DNA of 64,000 nucleotides from Coriobacteriaceae bacterium (GTDB lineage Bacteria > Actinomycetota > Coriobacteriia > Coriobacteriales > UMGS124): positions 1-64,000 of the forward strand of contig JAHZGC010000006.1 of assembly GCA_019421015.1 (NCBI GenBank). Direction: 5' to 3'. The notes beneath the pieces are model-generated. The model saw only the letters and a list, made by a program, of their open reading frames with translations, was not told where the DNA came from and ran no database searches. Below, piece after piece: positions 59,008 through 64,000 of the stretch (within the stretch, counting starts at the first letter, position 1; every line of letters begins with the position of its first letter). The position numbers and the translations under genes are program-made.

Positions 59008-60342
59008 CTACTCCTGACTTCCCCCATAGGCCCGGCGCACCTCGGGCGGCACGAGCGCGCCTCCCGTGGCCCAGGCGATGTGGGTCGCGTCTGCCATGAG
59101 CGGGTCGAGCCCGTGCCGGGCCAGGTAGTCCTTTGTTGCCGGCTCCGTCATGAGGCGCGCGGGTCCTGCGAAGGCGGCTGCGGCGCTCGGCTCCACGAAG
59201 ATGCCCTCGGTGCTGTAAAGCTCGCGCAGGTAGGTGGGCAACACCATGTCGTCCACCGTGAAGATGCCGCTGAGCAGGGACTCCATCACGCCGCCCACAA
59301 AGCCCGAGGGTCGGCCCACCGCAAGACCGTCGGCCTGGGTGAGGCCGCTCAGGCCCGCGTCGTGCACCGAGATCTTACTGTGCAGCCCCGTGGCCATGCC
59401 GAGCAGCATACAGGGGGCTTGGGTGGGCTCCACAAAGAAGCAGTGCACCGCGTCGCCGAAGACCTGCTTGAGGCCGAAGGCGATGCCGCCCGGTGCCCCG
59501 CCCACACCGCAGGGCAGGTACACGAAGAGCGGGTGGTTGGCGTCTACGGTTACGTTTCGGCTTGCAAGCTGGGGTGCAAGCCGCCGTGCTGCCACCGCGT
59601 AGCCCAAAAACAGGTCGCGGGAGTTCTCGTCATCCACAAAGTTGCTGGTGGGGTCGGCGTCCGAGACCGCCCGGCCTGCCTGGACCGCCGCGCCGTAGTC
59701 ACCCGCATATTCGCGCACGTCGACGCCGCGGCTGCGCAACAGGTCCTTTTTCCACTGCTTGGCGTCGGCCGACATGTGCACCACGGCCTTGAACCCCAGT
59801 GCCGCGCTCATGATGCCGATGCTCATACCCAGGTTGCCCGTGGAGTCCACCTGCACGCTGTGGCGGGCAAAGAACTCCCGAGCCTTGGGCTCAAGCAGCT
59901 GGTCGTAGGGGGTGGCGGGGTCGATAAGACCCGCCTCGAGCGCCAGGGACTCGGCGTGCTTGAGCACCTCGTAGATCCCGCCGCGCGCCTTGACCGAGCC
60001 GGCGATGGCCAGGTGGCTGTCTTGCTTGAGGAGCAGCCGTCCGGGCAGCGCCGCCCCGTGGCGGTCGTTGAGGGCCTGCAGCATACAGGGTGTCTCCACC
60101 AGGGGCGATTCGATGATGCCGTGGGTGCTTGCGGTCTCGGGGAAGCGGCGCTCAATGAGGGGTGCAAAACGGGTGAGGCGCGCCTCGGCGTCGTCGACGT
60201 CGGATGCGGAGAGCGGGGCGTGGGCGAGGCCTTTGGCGGCGGGGGCGAGGTACGGGTTGACCCAGGCCGAGGGGGTTGCGGCGCTTACGGCCGCAAGGGT
60301 CGGGTCGTGGCGGAGAAGGTCTGCGAGGTCGGTGGCGCTCAT
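59008..60342 (-). CDS. dsdA: D-serine ammonia-lyase (D-serine dehydratase)
   Basis: A 444-residue PLP enzyme that turns D-serine into pyruvate and ammonia. The PLP lysine is Lys118 in GSVKARGG, at the same number as in the E. coli enzyme; the neighbouring block LLLKQDSHLAIAGS and the glycine-rich PCGVGGAPGGIAFGLK, which holds the PLP phosphate, are intact. Length is normal. ATG 60342 has GAAAGGA upstream. It is 23 bases downstream of a LuxR membrane regulator gene, so the two are very likely one operon; D-serine from host or microbial sources would be the substrate. Confidence 0.94.
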   Translation of the reverse strand: MSATDLADLLRHDPTLAAVSAATPSAWVNPYLAPAAKGLAHAPLSASDVDDAEARLTRFAPLIERRFPETASTHGIIESPLVETPCMLQALNDRHGAALPGRLLLKQDSHLAIAGSVKARGGIYEVLKHAESLALEAGLIDPATPYDQLLEPKAREFFARHSVQVDSTGNLGMSIGIMSAALGFKAVVHMSADAKQWKKDLLRSRGVDVREYAGDYGAAVQAGRAVSDADPTSNFVDDENSRDLFLGYAVAARRLAPQLASRNVTVDANHPLFVYLPCGVGGAPGGIAFGLKQVFGDAVHCFFVEPTQAPCMLLGMATGLHSKISVHDAGLSGLTQADGLAVGRPSGFVGGVMESLLSGIFTVDDMVLPTYLRELYSTEGIFVEPSAAAAFAGPARLMTEPATKDYLARHGLDPLMADATHIAWATGGALVPPEVRRAYGGSQE

Positions 60343-60365
60343 AGGGGTCCTTTCGGGGTTTGCCT

Positions 60366-61835
60366 TTAGCCCTCTCGGAGCTCCTCTACCGCCGCAATGA
60401 GCTCGTCTTTGCTGTGTACGTCGAGCTTGCGGTAGGCGTTTTTGATCGAGGTCTGTGCGGAGCTCGTGCTTACGCCGAGCTCCTCGGCCACCTTGGAGAG
60501 GCTGTAGCCGCGCGAGTAGAGCATGGCAACGGTTGCCTCGCGGGCGGTGAGGCCGCGGGCGCTCTCGAGCAGGCGAGCCATCTCCTGATTGCCGTCCGCC
60601 TTGGGGGCGACGGTCTCGGGAGGCTTGGCCCCGTCGCTCTCGCGCCGGGTGTTTTGGAGCACGAGCAGCACGCCGCAGATGGTGGTGATCACGGCGATGA
60701 GGCCGAAGATGGCGATGAGGGTGAGCATCTGGGGGCCACCGTCTCCCGTTGGGGCAAGCGCGGGTATGGCCACGTAGCTGATGGCCCACGAGGCTATCTC
60801 CACAAAGACGCCGCCCACAATGAACAGGGGCACGGCGGGGACGTTGCGCCGGTGCGCGCAGTCGCAGAGGAACATCCAGAGCACCACCTCGAGCATCGAG
60901 CGCGCGATGACCACGAGGGAGCCTCCCACGGAGAGGCCGTCGACCACGAGGAAGGCAAAGACCCCGCAGAAAAACAGGGTCGCAAAGCCGATCCAGCATC
61001 CTAGCACGAAGAGCAGGGGGTCGGCGGTGCGGTGTCTGCGGCGCATGACCACGCCGTACACGATGCAGGCGGTCACGAGCAGCGCGGTGATGGGGAGCGA
61101 GAGGGCCCGCCGGTTGCCGCCGTACACAACCGTTGCGTCCATGATGCCGCGCACGACGCTGCCGGCCAGCAGGAACGCCGCAAACAGCAGGATGGACGGG
61201 TTGGCCGAGGGCTTGCGCTCCGCCGAACCGGCCTGGGGTGCGTTTGCTACGCTCCGCGGCGGGGCGCTGAGGAGCCACAGCAGGCCCGAGCCCAGGGGCA
61301 CGATAAGGGGGCAGGCGGCAATTGGGATGCCCACGCTGGGGCGGAACACGGCAAGGCTCACAAGGTATGAGGCGGAGAGGACCACGAGCTGGGTGGTCGA
61401 GAAGCGGTCCGAGATCGTAAGGCCCCAGGCGAGGAAAGAGGCCAAGAACCCGCAGCTGACCAAGGGGGCCGACAGCCAGACGAGCGCGACGTGGGCTGCC
61501 CCCGTTACCGACAGCGCCTGAAGGGCCAACGCCCCTCCCAGCGCCCCGGACATGGCGAGGGCGGACCAGAGCGCCCGACGGTCTCTAATGAGGCGCTCGA
61601 TGTTTTTACGGAATGTCAACGCCAGGCAGGCCAGGATAAACAGGACGATGAGAAAGGCCCCGTGGGCCGGAATGGTGGCAGGGCCCAGCGCCACGGTGTT
61701 GCGCTGGGGGTAGAGGACCATGAACACGATCTGGTAGCGAAAGTACGCCCAGAAGAAGGCCATACCCAGCACGGGGGCCACGAATTGGCCCAGAAGGGAC
61801 CTTATGTCCAAAGCCGATGGGATGGCGCGGTTCAT
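60366..61835 (-). CDS. Membrane-bound LuxR-family transcriptional regulator
   Basis: A 489-residue protein with about twelve hydrophobic helices and a C-terminal LuxR domain: LTAREATVAMLYSRGYSLSK, then STSSAQTSIKNAYRKLDVHS. ATG 61835 is preferred because GGGGGA lies six bases before it; two earlier in-frame starts are worse placed. dsdA follows in the same transcript. Upstream, across 240 bases with two CCAT...ATGG dyads, stands the divergent flavoprotein at 62077. It may control both, which would join D-serine breakdown to reduction of an electron acceptor; this is inference. Confidence 0.87.
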   Translation of the reverse strand: MNRAIPSALDIRSLLGQFVAPVLGMAFFWAYFRYQIVFMVLYPQRNTVALGPATIPAHGAFLIVLFILACLALTFRKNIERLIRDRRALWSALAMSGALGGALALQALSVTGAAHVALVWLSAPLVSCGFLASFLAWGLTISDRFSTTQLVVLSASYLVSLAVFRPSVGIPIAACPLIVPLGSGLLWLLSAPPRSVANAPQAGSAERKPSANPSILLFAAFLLAGSVVRGIMDATVVYGGNRRALSLPITALLVTACIVYGVVMRRRHRTADPLLFVLGCWIGFATLFFCGVFAFLVVDGLSVGGSLVVIARSMLEVVLWMFLCDCAHRRNVPAVPLFIVGGVFVEIASWAISYVAIPALAPTGDGGPQMLTLIAIFGLIAVITTICGVLLVLQNTRRESDGAKPPETVAPKADGNQEMARLLESARGLTAREATVAMLYSRGYSLSKVAEELGVSTSSAQTSIKNAYRKLDVHSKDELIAAVEELREG

Positions 61836-61890
61836 GAGCATTCCCCCAACAAACAATACCCCAGGTCAAACCGGCGGTGCCGGTGCAAGA

Positions 61891-61949
61891 CCATATTCTA
61901 TGGCATCGGGGAGGGAACGGGTCCGAGCACGGCGGCCATATTTCATGGC
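61891..61949. promoter_or_regulatory. Two CCAT...ATGG dyads between LuxR and flavoprotein genes
   Basis: CCATATTCTATGG (61891-61903) and GCCATATTTCATGGC (61935-61949) are both palindromic, share CCATATT, and are about 45 bases apart centre to centre. They sit in the middle of a divergent promoter region, which is where a LuxR-type regulator would bind. Confidence 0.5.
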
Positions 61950-62076
61950 GGGACGTGCCGGGGGCGGAGTTTACCTTGAAGCGTGCCGGACGCAGAGGCA
62001 CAAGGGGGAACGCGCCGCGCCTCGCAAACAGCCGTTCGCGCATCTTTGACGCAATGTCATCAAGAAGGGATGTTCA

Positions 62077-64000
62077 ATGGAACTCAATCGCAGGAACTTC
62101 GTGAGGGGTGCCGCCGCCATGGGCGCTGTGGGTGCCATGGGTGCCGCAGGCGTGGCCTGGGCCGATGCGGCGCATGCCGCTGCCGACGACGTGGCTTGGG
62201 ACGCCGAGTACGACGTCGTGGTCCTGGGCCTGGGTGGCGCCGGCGCCAACGCCGCGGTCGCCGCCTACGAGGAGGGCGCCAAGGTCCTCGTGTGCGAGAA
62301 GGCCCCGGAGGGGCAGGAGCCCTGCAACACCAAGGCCAGCGGCCAGTTCGTCATGGCAACCGACGACGCCCAGGGCCTCTACACCTACCTCTCCCAGCTC
62401 ATGGGCAAGTTCACCAACTGGGACGAAGAGGCCCTGATGGGCTATTGCGAGGGCTGCGCCGAGAACTTCGAGTGGATGTGCGGCCCCATGGGCGGCGACC
62501 CCGACATCGTGTGCCCCACCGCGGTGCCCGAGAGCGAGGCCCGTATGGCCGACTCCTGGATTCTTACCGACAACGCCTGGGGCTTGGGCCGCGAGGGCTA
62601 CATCTACTGCTGGGACGAGTTCCCCGAGATCCCCGAGTCGGTTCACTGCAAGTGCCTCACCGCCACCGGTGCTCGCTTCGACGCCGGCTACTACAACCTC
62701 TGCATGGCTGCCGTGAACGCCCGCGTTGACGACGACAAGCTCACCGTGTGGAAGGGCTGCCCCGGCAAGCGTCTTGTGACCGACGCCGAGGGCGCCGTGG
62801 TGGGCGTCATCGTGGAGAAGGACGGCCAGGAGCTCGCCGTCAAGGCCAACGGCGGCGTGTGCCTGTGCACCGGTGGCTTTGAGGCCAGCCGCGACATGAT
62901 GGCCAGCTACACCCAGATTCCCTACTGCTACCTGCAGGCCGGCACCATGAACACCGGCGACGGCATCAAGATGGCCATGAAGGCCGGCGCCGACCTGTGG
63001 CACATGAGCAACGTGTCGGGCTTCAACTGGGCCTATCAGAGCCCGTACCTCTCGACCTGCAGCTCTGCAAGCGGCCTTGCCGGCAAGGGCATCTACGCCG
63101 GCATCAGCGGCAAGCGCTTCATGGACGAGTCGGCGGGTACCCGCCACGGCCGCATCGACATCGGCGGCCGTTGGATCTCGACGCCGATGCCCCTGCCCAC
63201 CTACGCCATCGTCGACTCCGCCCAGATCGGCGAGAAACTCCTGCGCTCCTTCAGCGAGGGCAACGCCGACGAGCTGGCCGACGGCCAGATCATCCAGGGC
63301 GCAACCATCGCCGAGCTCTCCGAGGCCATCCGCGCCCTTGGCGAGGCTCCCGACTTCAACCTCAACGGCGAGCTCGACGAGGCCCTGGAGCGCTACAACG
63401 CCCACTGCCACGCCAACGGCGGCGAGGGCGAGAAGGACGACTTCGGCCGTATGTGCACCGTGCCCGTGGAGACGGGCCCGTTCTACGCCATCAAGATCGG
63501 CCCGACCATGTACAACACCCAGGGCGGTACCCGTCGCAACCAGTTCGCCCAGGTCATCAACACCGAAGGGTTCCCGATCCAGGGCCTGTTCGTGGGCGGC
63601 GAGATGGGCTCGGTGTTCGCCGACATGTACAACGGCAGCGGCAACCTCGGCGAGACCATGGTCTTTGGCCGCATCGCCGGCCGCAACGCCGCCAAGCGCG
63701 CCAAGGGCGAGTTCGAGGGCGCGACCGAGAAGGCCATGACCCACCAGGAGAAGCTCGAGGCGGAGGCCGCGGCCGCCGCTGCCGAGAGCGCCGTGGACGT
63801 GGCCGCGGTGGCCGACGGCACCTACGAGGGCACCGGCATGGGCTACGGCGGCAAGATGGTGCTCTCCGTGACCGTGGAGGGCGGCAAGATCACGGGCGTC
63901 GAGGTGCTCGAGAACGCCGAGACCCCCACGATCGGCGGCCTTGCCCTGCCCGAGTACTGCGCGGCAGTTGCCGGCGGGACCGACCCGAGCGCTCTCGACA
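62077..64000 (+). CDS. TAT-exported FAD-dependent reductase with C-terminal FMN-binding domain (3' end outside window)
   Basis: At least 641 residues, running off the window end. TAT signal (LNRRNFVRGAAA, cleavage near residue 35). The FAD domain starts with DVVVLGLGGAGANAAVAAYE near residue 48 and closes with GLFVGGEMGSVFAD and MVFGRIAGRNAAKRA. After an Ala/Glu linker an FMN-binding domain begins (GTYEGTGMGYGGKMVLSVTV) and includes the start of its second half (TPTIGGLALPEYC); the expected covalent-FMN motif lies beyond the window. The domain order (FAD then FMN) is opposite to the flavoproteins at 6844 and 49360. ATG 62077 has AAGAAGGGA upstream. It is divergent from a LuxR membrane regulator. 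Confidence 0.87.
   Translation, partial: MELNRRNFVRGAAAMGAVGAMGAAGVAWADAAHAAADDVAWDAEYDVVVLGLGGAGANAAVAAYEEGAKVLVCEKAPEGQEPCNTKASGQFVMATDDAQGLYTYLSQLMGKFTNWDEEALMGYCEGCAENFEWMCGPMGGDPDIVCPTAVPESEARMADSWILTDNAWGLGREGYIYCWDEFPEIPESVHCKCLTATGARFDAGYYNLCMAAVNARVDDDKLTVWKGCPGKRLVTDAEGAVVGVIVEKDGQELAVKANGGVCLCTGGFEASRDMMASYTQIPYCYLQAGTMNTGDGIKMAMKAGADLWHMSNVSGFNWAYQSPYLSTCSSASGLAGKGIYAGISGKRFMDESAGTRHGRIDIGGRWISTPMPLPTYAIVDSAQIGEKLLRSFSEGNADELADGQIIQGATIAELSEAIRALGEAPDFNLNGELDEALERYNAHCHANGGEGEKDDFGRMCTVPVETGPFYAIKIGPTMYNTQGGTRRNQFAQVINTEGFPIQGLFVGGEMGSVFADMYNGSGNLGETMVFGRIAGRNAAKRAKGEFEGATEKAMTHQEKLEAEAAAAAAESAVDVAAVADGTYEGTGMGYGGKMVLSVTVEGGKITGVEVLENAETPTIGGLALPEYCAAVAGGTDPSALD

Overview
The window reads as a GC-rich chromosome segment of an anaerobic gut actinobacterium of class Coriobacteriia, most likely an Eggerthellaceae-type organism. 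The grounds are the many twin-arginine (TAT) exported FAD/FMN reductases, the LuxR-type regulators with a polytopic membrane N-terminus, the bile salt hydrolase, and the strong codon bias that throws long antisense reading frames over nearly every real gene. Genus is not decidable from the sequence alone.

Layout. 1-4 kb: end of a flavoprotein, an S41-like protein without its catalytic serine, and an alanine/glycine:cation symporter. 4-5.3 kb: a frameshifted permuted-papain-like gene followed by an extreme poly-G tract. 5.3-14 kb: two LuxR/flavoprotein pairs around a DUF1016 nuclease. 14-19.3 kb: mfd, a toxin-antitoxin pair whose antitoxin is broken at a G7 slippery run, and a decayed metallophosphatase. 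19.4-24.4 kb: another LuxR/flavoprotein pair and a further LuxR gene. 24.7-33.2 kb: three TAT [4Fe-4S] proteins, two HypA-like metallochaperones, a DUF554 membrane protein, and an unknown Ala-rich protein flanked by two palindromic elements. 33.5-37.9 kb: LuxR plus an orphan PhoB-type regulator, NDH-2 and a PAP2 phosphatase. 38-42.4 kb: catalase, a spermidine-synthase-like protein, and a TetR/CrtC-like divergent pair. 42.6-49.2 kb: third HypA-like protein, bile salt hydrolase, NSS transporter, tRNA-Gln, L,D-transpeptidase and YaaA. 49.4-64 kb: a double-FMN flavoprotein with a PucR-like regulator, an exported FrdA/FrdB-like pair with a TetR regulator, an AAA-ATPase/PD-(D/E)XK protein, D-serine dehydratase with a LuxR regulator, and a final flavoprotein cut by the window end.

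How it fits together. The dominant theme is a set of exported reductases for organic electron acceptors, most with a private regulator next door: LuxR membrane type (six copies), PucR type or TetR type. NDH-2 could supply electrons to the quinone pool. The most unusual unit is the pairing of TAT [4Fe-4S] proteins with HypA-like proteins where no hydrogenase and no other hyp gene is in view; each HypA-like gene also has a terminator-like hairpin shortly before its ribosome binding site.
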